Source: Sphingomonadales bacterium UBA7471
GTDB taxonomy: Bacteria; Pseudomonadota; Alphaproteobacteria; Sphingomonadales; Sphingomonadaceae
DNA length: 64,000 bases
Assembly (NCBI GenBank): GCA_002479765.1
Contig: DLOZ01000017.1
Coordinates: forward strand, 14,607-78,606
Direction: 5' to 3'
Under the pieces are notes generated by a model. That model was not told where the DNA came from, made no database searches, and saw only the letters and a list, made by a program, of their open reading frames with translations. This document shows, in pieces, positions 26,067 to 34,524 of this stretch. Position 1 is the first letter of the stretch, and the number at the start of each line of letters is the position of its first letter. The position numbers were made by a program, and so were the translations under genes.

Positions 26067-27746
26067 TTAACGCGTCATCTTCTTATAGGTTGCGCGATGT
26101 GGACGGGTGGCTTCGTCGCCAAGGCGGGCAATTTTGTCTTCTTCATAGGATTCAAAGTTGCCTTCGAACCATTCGACATGGCTGTCGCCTTCAAACGCCA
26201 AAATGTGCGTTGCAAGACGGTCAAGGAAGAAGCGGTCATGGCTGATGACCACGGCGCAACCGGCGAAGCTTTCCAACGCTTCTTCCAGTGCCGACAATGT
26301 TTCAACGTCCAAATCGTTGGTCGGTTCGTCGAGCAGAAGCACGTTGCCGCCTTGCTTCAACATCTTGGCCATGTGCACGCGGTTACGTTCACCACCGGAC
26401 AATAAACCAACTTTTTTCTGCTGGTCAGTCCCCTTGAAATTGAACGCACCAACATAAGCGCGGGTCGGCGTTTCATGCTTGCCCAATTTCATAAAGTCGG
26501 CGCCGCCGGAAATTTCTTCCCACACATTTTTGTTGGGGTCGAGATCATCGCGGCTTTGGTCGACAAAGCCCAAACGCACGGTTTCACCGATTTCGATTTC
26601 ACCCGAATCCGGAACTTCCTGACCAGTGATCAGGCGGAACAAGGTCGATTTACCCGCACCGTTCGGACCAATGACGCCCACAATGCCGCCCTGCGGAATG
26701 GTGAAGGACAGATTTTCAAAGAGCAATTTGTCACCATAAGCTTTGGTGACATTCTTCACCTCAATAACCTTGCTGCCCAAACGCTCGGGCGTCTGGATAA
26801 CAATCTGCGCCTTGCCGGGTGCACGGTTTTCCTGCGCCTCGACCAGCTGGTCAAAGGATTTGATACGCGCTTTCGATTTGGTTTGCCGGGCCTTTGGACT
26901 TTGCCGGATCCACTCCAGCTCGTCCTTAATCGCCTTTTGACGGCCAGCGTCTTCCCGCGATTCCTGCTCCAGACGCTTCGCCTTCTTTTCAAGATAGGTC
27001 GAATAATTGCCTTCATAGACAAAGTAACGACCGCGATCGAGCTCGAGGATCCAGCTGACGACATTGTCCAAGAAATAGCGATCGTGGGTCACGAGGATGA
27101 CGTTGCCCTTATAATCCACCAAATGCTTTTCCAGCCACGCAACGGACTCTGCGTCCAAATGGTTGGTTGGTTCGTCGAGCAGCAATATGTCGGGCTTTTC
27201 CAGCAAAAGCCGCGTCAGCGCGATACGGCGCTTTTCACCGCCCGAAAGGCTGGTGACAGGGCTGTCGCCGGGAGGGCAACGTAGCGCGTCCATAGCAAGC
27301 TCCAGTTGGCTATCGAGCGACCAGCCATCAACGGCATCAATCTTTTCCTGAAGCGTGCCCATTTCTTCCATGAGCGCGTCAAAGTCGGCATCTTCGGGCG
27401 GATCGCCCATGATGGTCGAAATCTCGTTGAAACGATCCACAAGGTCGGCGACCGCGCGCACGCCGTCCATGACGTTTTCCTTGACCGTTTTGTTCGGATC
27501 AAGCTCTGGCTCCTGCGCCAGATAGCCAACGCGGATATGTTCGCCGGGCCACGCTTCGCCTGTAAACTCTGTATCCATTCCGGCCATGATTTTCATCAGC
27601 GTGGATTTACCCGTGCCGTTTGGCCCAACGATGCCGATCTTTGCATCCGGATAGAATTGCAGATTGATGTTGTTGAGGACGGGCTTGCTTGCGCCGGGGA
27701 AGGTTTTCGTCATTCCCTTCATTACGAAGCTATATTGGGCTGCCAT
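26067..27746 (-). CDS. ettA: Energy-dependent translational throttle protein EttA (ABC-F)
   Basis: 559 aa soluble ABC-F ATPase that gates the ribosome E site according to energy state. Two ABC domains: GPNGTGKST with LSGGEKRRIAL, and GPNGAGKST with LSGGERNRVHMA, both followed by LLDEPTN. The inter-domain linker is rich in Arg/Lys (SPKARQTKSKARI). The arm typical of EttA is in the first ABC. It stands alone, transcribed from just upstream of the M28 peptidase gene, which diverges. Confidence 0.95.
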   Translation of the reverse strand: MAAQYSFVMKGMTKTFPGASKPVLNNINLQFYPDAKIGIVGPNGTGKSTLMKIMAGMDTEFTGEAWPGEHIRVGYLAQEPELDPNKTVKENVMDGVRAVADLVDRFNEISTIMGDPPEDADFDALMEEMGTLQEKIDAVDGWSLDSQLELAMDALRCPPGDSPVTSLSGGEKRRIALTRLLLEKPDILLLDEPTNHLDAESVAWLEKHLVDYKGNVILVTHDRYFLDNVVSWILELDRGRYFVYEGNYSTYLEKKAKRLEQESREDAGRQKAIKDELEWIRQSPKARQTKSKARIKSFDQLVEAQENRAPGKAQIVIQTPERLGSKVIEVKNVTKAYGDKLLFENLSFTIPQGGIVGVIGPNGAGKSTLFRLITGQEVPDSGEIEIGETVRLGFVDQSRDDLDPNKNVWEEISGGADFMKLGKHETPTRAYVGAFNFKGTDQQKKVGLLSGGERNRVHMAKMLKQGGNVLLLDEPTNDLDVETLSALEEALESFAGCAVVISHDRFFLDRLATHILAFEGDSHVEWFEGNFESYEEDKIARLGDEATRPHRATYKKMTR

Positions 27747-27860
27747 GGGCTTTAATTCCTGTGTTGCATTACTTTTGATTTGGCCGCTTCCCTAGCTATC
27801 TGCGCGTTTCGCCGCAAGGTGGGATTGCAAATCCCGACGATGCGATTAAGCCTGCCAAGC

Positions 27861-29258
27861 ATGAAGAAAAACATCCTATTGCTCGCCGCAGCCTCCACGC
27901 TGTTCCTTTCGCCATCACTCGCCCTTAGCGCACCTGCGTCGCCCGACAGTGCTGCCATCGCATCGATCCGCGACAAAGCGTATCAGAGTGACAGTTTTGC
28001 CTATGACATTGTCGAAGGGCTCACGACCGAAATCGGCCCACGCCAAGGCGGCACCGAAGCCGAAGCCCGCGCGCGGGCGTGGTCGGTCAACAAGCTGAAG
28101 GCGCTGGGTTTTGATAATGTCCGCATCGAAGAATATCAGATGCCCACATGGGTGCGCGGCGAAGAAACCGCATCCGTCGTCGCGCCCTTTCCGCAGAAAC
28201 TGGCCATTGCCGCATTGGGCAATAGCGGCAGCACCGGTGAAGCCGGGCTGGAAGCTGAAATCGTATATTTCCCGACGATTGATGATCTACGTGCAGCGCC
28301 CGATGGCAGCTTGAAAGGCAAGATTGCCTTTGTGAGCCACAATATGAAAGCCACGCAGGACGGCAGCAGCTACGGCGCATTTGGCCCTGCCCGCTTTGTT
28401 GGCCCGAACATTGCCGCGAAAAAGGGTGCGGCGGCCATCGTTATCCGGTCCATCGGAACCGATTATCATCGCAACCCGCACACCGGGAATACCAACTTTG
28501 AACCGGGTGTCACGCCCATTCCGGCAGGTGCATTGTCGATACCCGACGCTGAAAATCTGGAGCGGATGATCGCGCGCGGCAAGCCGGTGCGGTTGAAACT
28601 AAAGCTAACCCCAAAAAATGTCGGGATGCAGACGTCGGGCAATGTTTTGGCCGAGGTTAAGGGTTCGAACCCCGATCTGCCCATGATTGTCATCGCCTGC
28701 CATCTGGATAGCTGGGACCTTGGGACCGGCGCCATTGATGACGCTGCAGGTTGCGGTATCATCGGGGCCGCGGCCAAGCATTTGCAATCGATGGGTCAAC
28801 CCAAGCGCACCGTGCGCCTGTTGTGGGCTGGCGCGGAAGAAGTCGGCATTTGGGGTGGCCGGGATTATGGCGCGAAGCACGCCAATGAGCCACATGCCCT
28901 CGCCATGGAATCGGATTTTGGCGCTGGCAAAGTCTGGGCCGTGGATTTCCGCCTGCCCGAAAGCGCGTCTGCACTTCGCGGTCAGATTGTTTCGGCATTG
29001 GCCCCATTGGGCGTGGTACCGCGCAAGGAATTGGCCGGCGGCGGCGCGGATGTTGGCGCGATCATCGCGGCGCAAAAATTGGGCATCATTGACCTGCAGC
29101 AAGATGGCACGAAATATTTCGATCTGCACCACACGCCGGATGACACGCTCGACAAGATCGACAAAGCCGAATTGCGCCAAAACGTCGCGGCATGGGTTGC
29201 AACCTTGGCGCTCGTTGCAAATTATGACGGCGAACTAAAGCCAGAGGCGGCGCGTTGA
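27861..29258 (+). CDS. Secreted M28 zinc peptidase (carboxypeptidase Q-like)
   Basis: 465 aa with a clear signal peptide (KKNILLLAAASTLFLSPSLA). A PA-type insert lies around residues 120-240, then the M28 catalytic core with all metal ligands in order: HLDSWD (His), GAIDDAAG (bridging Asp), WAGAEEVG (catalytic Glu pair), MESDFGAG (Asp), DLHHTPDD (His). The start was set at MKKN because it gives the signal peptide; the frame is open 27 codons further up. A dipeptidase or aminopeptidase role in the periplasm is likely. Overlaps the following lipoprotein gene. Confidence 0.92.
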   Translation: MKKNILLLAAASTLFLSPSLALSAPASPDSAAIASIRDKAYQSDSFAYDIVEGLTTEIGPRQGGTEAEARARAWSVNKLKALGFDNVRIEEYQMPTWVRGEETASVVAPFPQKLAIAALGNSGSTGEAGLEAEIVYFPTIDDLRAAPDGSLKGKIAFVSHNMKATQDGSSYGAFGPARFVGPNIAAKKGAAAIVIRSIGTDYHRNPHTGNTNFEPGVTPIPAGALSIPDAENLERMIARGKPVRLKLKLTPKNVGMQTSGNVLAEVKGSNPDLPMIVIACHLDSWDLGTGAIDDAAGCGIIGAAAKHLQSMGQPKRTVRLLWAGAEEVGIWGGRDYGAKHANEPHALAMESDFGAGKVWAVDFRLPESASALRGQIVSALAPLGVVPRKELAGGGADVGAIIAAQKLGIIDLQQDGTKYFDLHHTPDDTLDKIDKAELRQNVAAWVATLALVANYDGELKPEAAR

Positions 29259-29491
29259 AACACGCCTTTGTCTTCCCGCTCATGCTTATGGTTGCGGGCT
29301 GTGGCGACACGGCCCCCACCGAAGCGGGCAAGCCTGATGACGCGGACACACCAGAGGCCGCGCAGAAAAAGGAACTGGCCGCGCAAAAGCTAAGCATTGA
29401 ACAAGCCGCAGAAGAAGCGACGAAGCTGATTGAGGCGGATGCAAAGGCTGAAATTGATGCGGCCAATGCAACTGGCGGCGTGGCGCGGTAA
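29255..29491 (+). CDS. Small acidic lipoprotein
   Basis: 78 aa. Signal peptide with lipobox LMVAGC (lipid-modified Cys near residue 16), then a charged, Ala/Glu/Lys-rich helical tail that looks like a coiled coil. The start is TTG overlapping the peptidase TGA; the first in-frame ATG is inside the signal peptide, so TTG is preferred. Translationally coupled to the M28 peptidase. No function recognised. Confidence 0.68.
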   Translation: MKHAFVFPLMLMVAGCGDTAPTEAGKPDDADTPEAAQKKELAAQKLSIEQAAEEATKLIEADAKAEIDAANATGGVAR

Positions 29492-29547
29492 TAATCTCTT
29501 CCGGCGGACGCAGCACCGCTATCGGTGTTCTATGTGGTTTTCCGAAA

Positions 29548-29627
<80 letters not shown>

Positions 29628-29695
29628 ACATGGGATCACTGGTATAACAATGTCCGCGCGGCTGGCTGCCTGCCAGATTTCACAATAGTGAAAAC

Positions 29696-29772
29696 TGGTG
29701 GGCCCGGAGGGACTCGAACCCCCGACCTAGCCGTTATGAGCGGCCAGCTCTAACCAACTGAGCTACAGGCCC
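29696..29772 (-). tRNA. tRNA with CAU anticodon, probably tRNA-Ile2 (lysidine type)
   Basis: Minus strand, 77 nt with encoded CCA. Acceptor GGGCCTG/CGGGCCC, anticodon loop CTCATAA, T-loop GGTTCGAGTCC. CAU may belong to elongator Met or to Ile2. The acceptor carries C4-G69 and C5-G68, the pairs TilS recognises in Ile2, and resembles alphaproteobacterial tRNA-Ile, so Ile2 (reads AUA after lysidine formation) is favoured; Met is not excluded. Confidence 0.9.
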
Positions 29773-29917
29773 TGACCGGCTCGCCAACTGCCTGCGCGCC
29801 GATAGCCGAACTTTGGGCGAGGTTGCAAGCCTTTATCTCACCAAAAAAATTTAAATCGGCTGACGTTTACATAAAGCACCATCCTTTTTGGTCGAACGCT
29901 TCTGTTCCACCATATCA

Positions 29918-31561
29918 TTATCGCTCTTCGTCCATTAATCCGGCTCGTCCGTCATTGACGGCTGGAAGCGATATGATCAGCGCTTGGTTGTAAAAACGTA
30001 AATCTCCGCCAATATTTCGGGCAAGGCTCCGCACAAGGCGTAAGGAAAAGCCGAGCCCAAGCAATGGCGCGTCATGAGAATCATCGAGCGGACCGGAACC
30101 GAAAAGCTCGCTCTCGTCCATGTCGGCAAGCTTTTTTGGCAAGCTCAGCACGAAACGGTTAACCGCGTTCAACCCGGGCTCCGTCCGGAAACGACCATCG
30201 AGGATTTCGCCAGCTTCACAGCCGATAATCACTGCGGACAACAGGCGCGAAAACAGACGTTCCGCCAGATGGTTATCCAACGCAAATGGCCGAACCGGAT
30301 GGGCATGGACCAAGTTCAGGGTAACGTGCAAAGCGTCGCTCAATTCGCGAAGCCGCTCTGCCAACCGAAGCGAAAGCCACGCGCAATCGGTTGAACCGAC
30401 CTCCGTAACATAGGTTCCCGTCTCAATTTTTGCAGCGGTTGAAAGATCATCAAAGCCCGACAGAAGGCGCTGGGCATCGTGTAGGATATGCGCGGCTATT
30501 GTGCGATATTCCTCGGTAACAGGTCCAAAGAGTTGCTGTTCAATGATTTCGGAAAAGCCGATAATGGCGCTCAACGGCGTGCGCAATTCGTGCAGCAATT
30601 GCTGGACATTTTCTGCGTCATGCGTGTCACCTTCCGGAATGTGCGCGACTTCTGCGAGATTGGGACGACGCAATATGCCGCGATAGCCGCTGAACCGTCC
30701 ACTGGCAGGTTCGAAAAACGGTGCAGCGTTGATCCGCCAGTCTCCGGCAATCGCAGGCGCGCCGCAGAGGCGCAGGCGCGCATTTTCAAGCGGCATTTTT
30801 TGTCGAAAGGCAGCAGCGCCATAGGCGTCTGGTCCAGGCCCCTCGTCAAATGCGGGCTCCGCAATATCCACGCCAACAACCCCCTCCGCAGGCGCGCGCT
30901 CAATCCAGCTGATGGTGCCATATTCGTCGGTTTCGAAGCGTATTTCGTCAATCGGTTTACCACACGAAACGACCTGTTCGATAGACGCCCCGGCTGGCAT
31001 TTCCGCCGGATCGTGACGTTCCCGCTCAATCCGCAATTTTTCGATGCGGTCAACAATGTCGCGGATTTGCAAAACCTGCGGTGCGCGCACGATCATCTCA
31101 GCCGCGCTTGTGTCGAGAGTCAGCGCAAAATCTGCCGAAGAGCATGACCGAAGCGCGCGCAGGGTCATCGGGCCAATGTCCCCGCGGTTGCGCAAGAATT
31201 CGCGCGCACGGCGGGACATATGGGGCACGATATCGGCCCATTCATGATCACCGAGCCGCGCGGCACTGACCGCCGCTGCGGCCACCGCCGGAACATCGCC
31301 CGACAGCAGCAAAAGCAAAGGCGCAGAGCACAGCCGCCCAGACAAGGCGCGTACGCATTTTTCGCGGACAGTTAATGGAACTATGTCCATAAGTTGCCGC
31401 ACTTTTTGCAAACCAGAGGCGACCGCAGCCGGGTTAAAGTCCGAAGGGTTTTGCGCTAATATATCCAACAGTTGCTGCCATTTCGCCGCCAAGCCGATGC
31501 CATCATCCCCCGCCTGACGCAAAGTGGTTTCAAGGCGATCGTCAAAGCGCAAATTCAGCAC
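29918..31561 (-). CDS. Histidine kinase-like protein with degenerate ATPase domain
   Basis: 547 aa, no membrane segment seen. Residues about 1-160 are helical and HEAT-like (unrecognised), about 205-305 look like a PAS fold, and HisKA is clear: LLHELRTPLSAIIGFSEII with His324. The HATPase region (about 420-540) is poor: the N box reads LFSRLLSAVIIG without the usual Asn-Ala-Lys/Phe pattern, the DxGxG box is not recognisable, and only LLGLGFSLRLVRSLA recalls the G2 box. It may be a pseudokinase or phosphotransfer scaffold. GTG start. Divergent from an Lrp-type regulator, with no response regulator nearby. Confidence 0.8.
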   Translation of the reverse strand: MLNLRFDDRLETTLRQAGDDGIGLAAKWQQLLDILAQNPSDFNPAAVASGLQKVRQLMDIVPLTVREKCVRALSGRLCSAPLLLLLSGDVPAVAAAAVSAARLGDHEWADIVPHMSRRAREFLRNRGDIGPMTLRALRSCSSADFALTLDTSAAEMIVRAPQVLQIRDIVDRIEKLRIERERHDPAEMPAGASIEQVVSCGKPIDEIRFETDEYGTISWIERAPAEGVVGVDIAEPAFDEGPGPDAYGAAAFRQKMPLENARLRLCGAPAIAGDWRINAAPFFEPASGRFSGYRGILRRPNLAEVAHIPEGDTHDAENVQQLLHELRTPLSAIIGFSEIIEQQLFGPVTEEYRTIAAHILHDAQRLLSGFDDLSTAAKIETGTYVTEVGSTDCAWLSLRLAERLRELSDALHVTLNLVHAHPVRPFALDNHLAERLFSRLLSAVIIGCEAGEILDGRFRTEPGLNAVNRFVLSLPKKLADMDESELFGSGPLDDSHDAPLLGLGFSLRLVRSLARNIGGDLRFYNQALIISLPAVNDGRAGLMDEER

Positions 31562-31654
31562 ATCCTAATGCGATATCATCCGTGGTGTGGCCGCCGGATA
31601 AACCGATATCAGGACGTGCGAAAGCGACAAAATTGGTGCGTCACACTTTGGGAC

Positions 31655-31690
31655 AATTGCAATATGATATAATTATATTATAAAGCTGGG
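31655..31690. promoter_or_regulatory. AT-rich palindromic segment before the Lrp-type gene
   Basis: Contains an almost unbroken A/T run (ATATGATATAATTATATTAT, around 31663-31682) with dyad symmetry, 35-55 bases before the lrp start, in the divergent gap with the histidine kinase gene. It could be a -10 region and/or an autoregulatory Lrp operator, which is typically AT-rich and palindromic. Confidence 0.4.
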
Positions 31691-31718
31691 GCATTATTGA
31701 AATGGAAATAACAAGATC

Positions 31719-32195
31719 ATGGCTAATATGAACCTGGATGCGATAGATATGAAGCTTTTGGCAGAATTGCAGGCTGATGGTCGCATTACCAATGTGGAAC
31801 TTGCATCCAAGGTTGGGCTGACTGCTCCGCCATGCTTGCGGCGGATGCGTGCGCTGGAACAGTCGGGGACGATTAAATCCTACCACGCAGATGTGGACGC
31901 CAGCGCCTTGGGCTATACAATTACCGTCTTTGCGATGGTCAGCTTAAAAAGTCAGGCCGAAGAAGATCTGAAGGCGTTTGAGCAGCATGTGCGGGCGCTC
32001 CCCGATGTGCGCGAGTGCCACATGCTGAATGGCGAAATTGATTTTATCCTCAAAATCGTTGCGCGCGATCTGCAGTCATTTCAGGAATTTCTGACATCGC
32101 AGTTAACGTCTGCGCCCAATGTAAACAGCGTAAAAACGTCGCTGACTATTCGCACCGCCAAAGACGAACCCGGCGTGCCCATACCCATGGCATAA
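31719..32195 (+). CDS. Lrp/AsnC-family transcriptional regulator
   Basis: 158 aa. N-terminal winged HTH (LDAIDMKLLAELQADGRIT, GLTAPPCLRRMRALEQSG) and a C-terminal RAM ligand-binding domain (ALPDVRECHMLNGEIDFIL). Length is standard. In-frame ATGs at 31719 and 31728 are both possible starts. Such regulators sense amino acids and usually control an adjacent gene; the divergent kinase-like gene is the obvious candidate. Followed by a strong hairpin terminator. Confidence 0.92.
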   Translation: MANMNLDAIDMKLLAELQADGRITNVELASKVGLTAPPCLRRMRALEQSGTIKSYHADVDASALGYTITVFAMVSLKSQAEEDLKAFEQHVRALPDVRECHMLNGEIDFILKIVARDLQSFQEFLTSQLTSAPNVNSVKTSLTIRTAKDEPGVPIPMA

Positions 32196-32226
32196 AAAAG
32201 GGCCCGATTGCTCAGGCCCTTTTTCC
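32195..32226. terminator. Bidirectional rho-independent terminator
   Basis: Stem AAAAAGGGCC/GGCCCTTTTT (32195-32204 and 32215-32224) with a ten-base loop. The A-run on one side and T-run on the other allow it to terminate both the Lrp gene and the convergent TPR-like gene. Confidence 0.88.
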
Positions 32227-32242
32227 TAACAGTTGGTGCAGC

Positions 32243-33574
32243 TTAGGTTGCTGGTGTTGCCGCAGGCGCCGCTGCTGGTGCGGGCTTTTCCAAATGGCTG
32301 ATAAAGATCAGCCAATATTCGGCAATCGCCTTGCGGTTTGCTCCGGTGATCTGCGCAAAGTCGGCTTTCGCGCCAGCATAATCGCCAAGCATGGTTTTCG
32401 ACATGGCAAGACGGAAACGGGTGCGGTCGGTCTGGTTTCCGCCGTCTTTATCCAGCACTGGACCCTTGCTTAACGCGGTCTCGTACAAATCCTTGGCCGT
32501 CTTATAATCCTTATGTGAGAAGAATGAGTCGCCTGTCAGGGTCGCCAGCATCGCTCTGGGGCTCGCTTTTGCCGGGGCAATGGTTCCCGCCAATGTGCGG
32601 GTGTCTTCCGCCAGACGTGCCTTGGCTTCATTGTAACGCTCGCTAAAGGTCACGTTGTTCCGTGAGATGATGCCCTTTGCAAAGCCTTCGTCCAATACCG
32701 ACACAGCCTCTGCCGGATAACGCACGCCGATATAGCTCAAACTATCTAGATATTCGGCATATTCTTGTTGAAAGCGCAATCCATTGGTCGCGCGCATCAA
32801 GCGCATGAGGTCAAGCGACTCTTCAGGGTTGGTGTTGAGCGAACGGTTGAAAAACGCCAGGGCATCATGCCAGAAATCGGGGTTATTTTCGGCGATCACC
32901 AAATCTTTGTAGAAATTGGCAGCACCGGCAAAATCTTTCGCTTTCGCCGAAAGGTTGGCGGCACGAACGACATAGGCTTTGTTGACCGCTCCGGCTGCCT
33001 TGCTCGCTGCAATGGCTTTGCCGATCCAGACGATAGCGTCAGCATCCTTACTCTGCTGCGACATGGCGTTGGAAATCAGAAATTCGATATTGTTGGCGCG
33101 GTAACCCAGGTTGTACGCATCCATCATATTTTTTTCAGCGTCGGCAAATCTTTTACCATCATAAGCAATCGCGCCCTTGCGGAACGTATATGCCTGTTTC
33201 ATTTCCACAGGCGTTGTTGCGGATGCGAGCAACAGATCGATGCCCTGATCCTGCAGTGCCGTGTCTTTTGCCGAAACGCCGATGTTGACGGCCAAAATGC
33301 CCGCTTCATAACGGTCATCGTCATTGGCAATAGCCGCAAGAATCTTGGGAAATTCAGCCTTCGCCGCAGCGGCATCCTTGGTTTTGTTCAAAAGATTGGC
33401 GACGGGCACATAGGCCGCAATGAACGGCTTGGAATAATTTCTCTTGGGAGCCGCAGGCGTGGCTTCCTTCCCCTTTTTTTCCTTCTTTGGCTTTTCATCG
33501 GACTGCGCAAAAGCAGGCGCAGCGGTGACTGCGACCAATGAAAGTGCAAGGGCAAATTTTGAAACCAGCTTCAT
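32243..33574 (-). CDS. Periplasmic TPR-like helical protein
   Basis: 443 aa with a signal peptide (LVSKFALALSLVAVTAAPAF, cleaved near AFAQ), a short Lys/Glu-rich stretch after it (KPKKEKKGKEAT), then repeated helix pairs resembling TPR/SEL units (for example DAYNLGYRANNIEFLISNAM), and a Pro/Ala-rich C-terminus. The start is preceded by CCCGGAGAG at good spacing. The frame is open 33 codons further upstream but lacks a signal peptide. No catalytic motif; probably a protein-protein scaffold in the periplasm. Confidence 0.78.
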   Translation of the reverse strand: MKLVSKFALALSLVAVTAAPAFAQSDEKPKKEKKGKEATPAAPKRNYSKPFIAAYVPVANLLNKTKDAAAAKAEFPKILAAIANDDDRYEAGILAVNIGVSAKDTALQDQGIDLLLASATTPVEMKQAYTFRKGAIAYDGKRFADAEKNMMDAYNLGYRANNIEFLISNAMSQQSKDADAIVWIGKAIAASKAAGAVNKAYVVRAANLSAKAKDFAGAANFYKDLVIAENNPDFWHDALAFFNRSLNTNPEESLDLMRLMRATNGLRFQQEYAEYLDSLSYIGVRYPAEAVSVLDEGFAKGIISRNNVTFSERYNEAKARLAEDTRTLAGTIAPAKASPRAMLATLTGDSFFSHKDYKTAKDLYETALSKGPVLDKDGGNQTDRTRFRLAMSKTMLGDYAGAKADFAQITGANRKAIAEYWLIFISHLEKPAPAAAPAATPAT

Positions 33575-33707
33575 GTAACTCTCCGGGACTAGTGATATAT
33601 TGCCGTGGGCTTTGGTTGACGTCGTGTATAGGACCTTGCCATCTTCAGTGCAATTGACATAGCGCGGTCGCATATATTCCCGTTGAACGAACCAGAGGAA
33701 AATTCAA

Positions 33708-34397
33708 GTGCCAGAACGCACCGCAGTTATAATTGGCGCACGCGGTGGCATTGGTGCCGCGCTCGCCGATGCTTTGGATGCGGGCGATCAATATGACCGC
33801 GTCATCCGGCTGCATCGCGCAAGCGCGCCGGCGATAGACATATTGGACGAGGCAAGCATAGCCGCCGCGGCACGCGATTTGGCGGGCACAGCGCCGCAAT
33901 TGGTCATCGTGGCCACAGGGTTGCTGCACACAGCCGCCAAAGGGCCGGAAAAAAGCCTGCGCGAGCTTGATCCCGATTGGATGATGGAAAATTACCGCAT
34001 CAATGCGGTTGGCCCCGCTTTGGTGGCGAAACATTTTCTGCCGATTATGGCAAAGCAAGGCCCGGTCTGTTTCGCGGCGCTTTCCGCGCGCGTGGGCAGC
34101 ATTTCGGACAATCGGCTTGGTGGATGGCATAGCTATCGCGCGTCGAAAGCCGCGCTCAACATGTTCATCCGCAACATTGCGATCGAATGGCAGCGCAAAA
34201 ATGCACAATCAATTGTGGTTGCCCTGCATCCCGGCACCGTCGAGACACAGCTGAGCGCGCCATTTAAGGGTAATCCGGCGCATGAACGCTTCGTCCCTGC
34301 CCGCGCCGCTGCGGATATGCTTGCCGTGCTTGCAGGGCTGAAGCCTGAGCAAAGCGGCCAGATTTTCGCTTATGATGGCAGCGTCATCGCCCCCTGA
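33708..34397 (+). CDS. Short-chain dehydrogenase/reductase
   Basis: 229 aa classical SDR. Cofactor motif VIIGARGGIGAAL at the N-terminus, active-site SYRASKAAL (Tyr-x3-Lys), upstream Ser in FAALSARVGS. Similar in length and layout to C-factor (CsgA)-like SDRs. NAD(P)-dependent; the Arg after the Rossmann strand (IRLHRAS) suggests NADP. Substrate unknown. Confidence 0.88.
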   Translation: MPERTAVIIGARGGIGAALADALDAGDQYDRVIRLHRASAPAIDILDEASIAAAARDLAGTAPQLVIVATGLLHTAAKGPEKSLRELDPDWMMENYRINAVGPALVAKHFLPIMAKQGPVCFAALSARVGSISDNRLGGWHSYRASKAALNMFIRNIAIEWQRKNAQSIVVALHPGTVETQLSAPFKGNPAHERFVPARAAADMLAVLAGLKPEQSGQIFAYDGSVIAP

Positions 34398-34437
34398 TCC
34401 ACACCACTGCGTGAATCTGTGGATAAGCTGTAGACAA
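34395..34437. promoter_or_regulatory. Cluster of DnaA-box-like 9-mers before gyrA
   Basis: A perfect DnaA box on the minus strand (TGTGGATAA, 34418-34426, complement of TTATCCACA) is flanked by TGATCCACA (34395-34403, one mismatch) and TGTAGACAA (two mismatches). They lie 88-130 bases before the gyrA start. Either DnaA control of gyrA or chance; no AT-rich unwinding region or dnaA gene is present, so it is not a replication origin. Confidence 0.5.
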
Positions 34438-34524
34438 CGCCCCTATTCGGACAGTCGCTTGTGGTCATATGGCCGACTTGGGTCTATGGCTGAGTGAACC
34501 AAAAAATATAAGGATTTTCGCGCT

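Noticed and set aside
34395..34437. Replication origin
   Set aside because: Only a few DnaA-like boxes, no dnaA/gidA/parAB genes and no AT-rich unwinding element.
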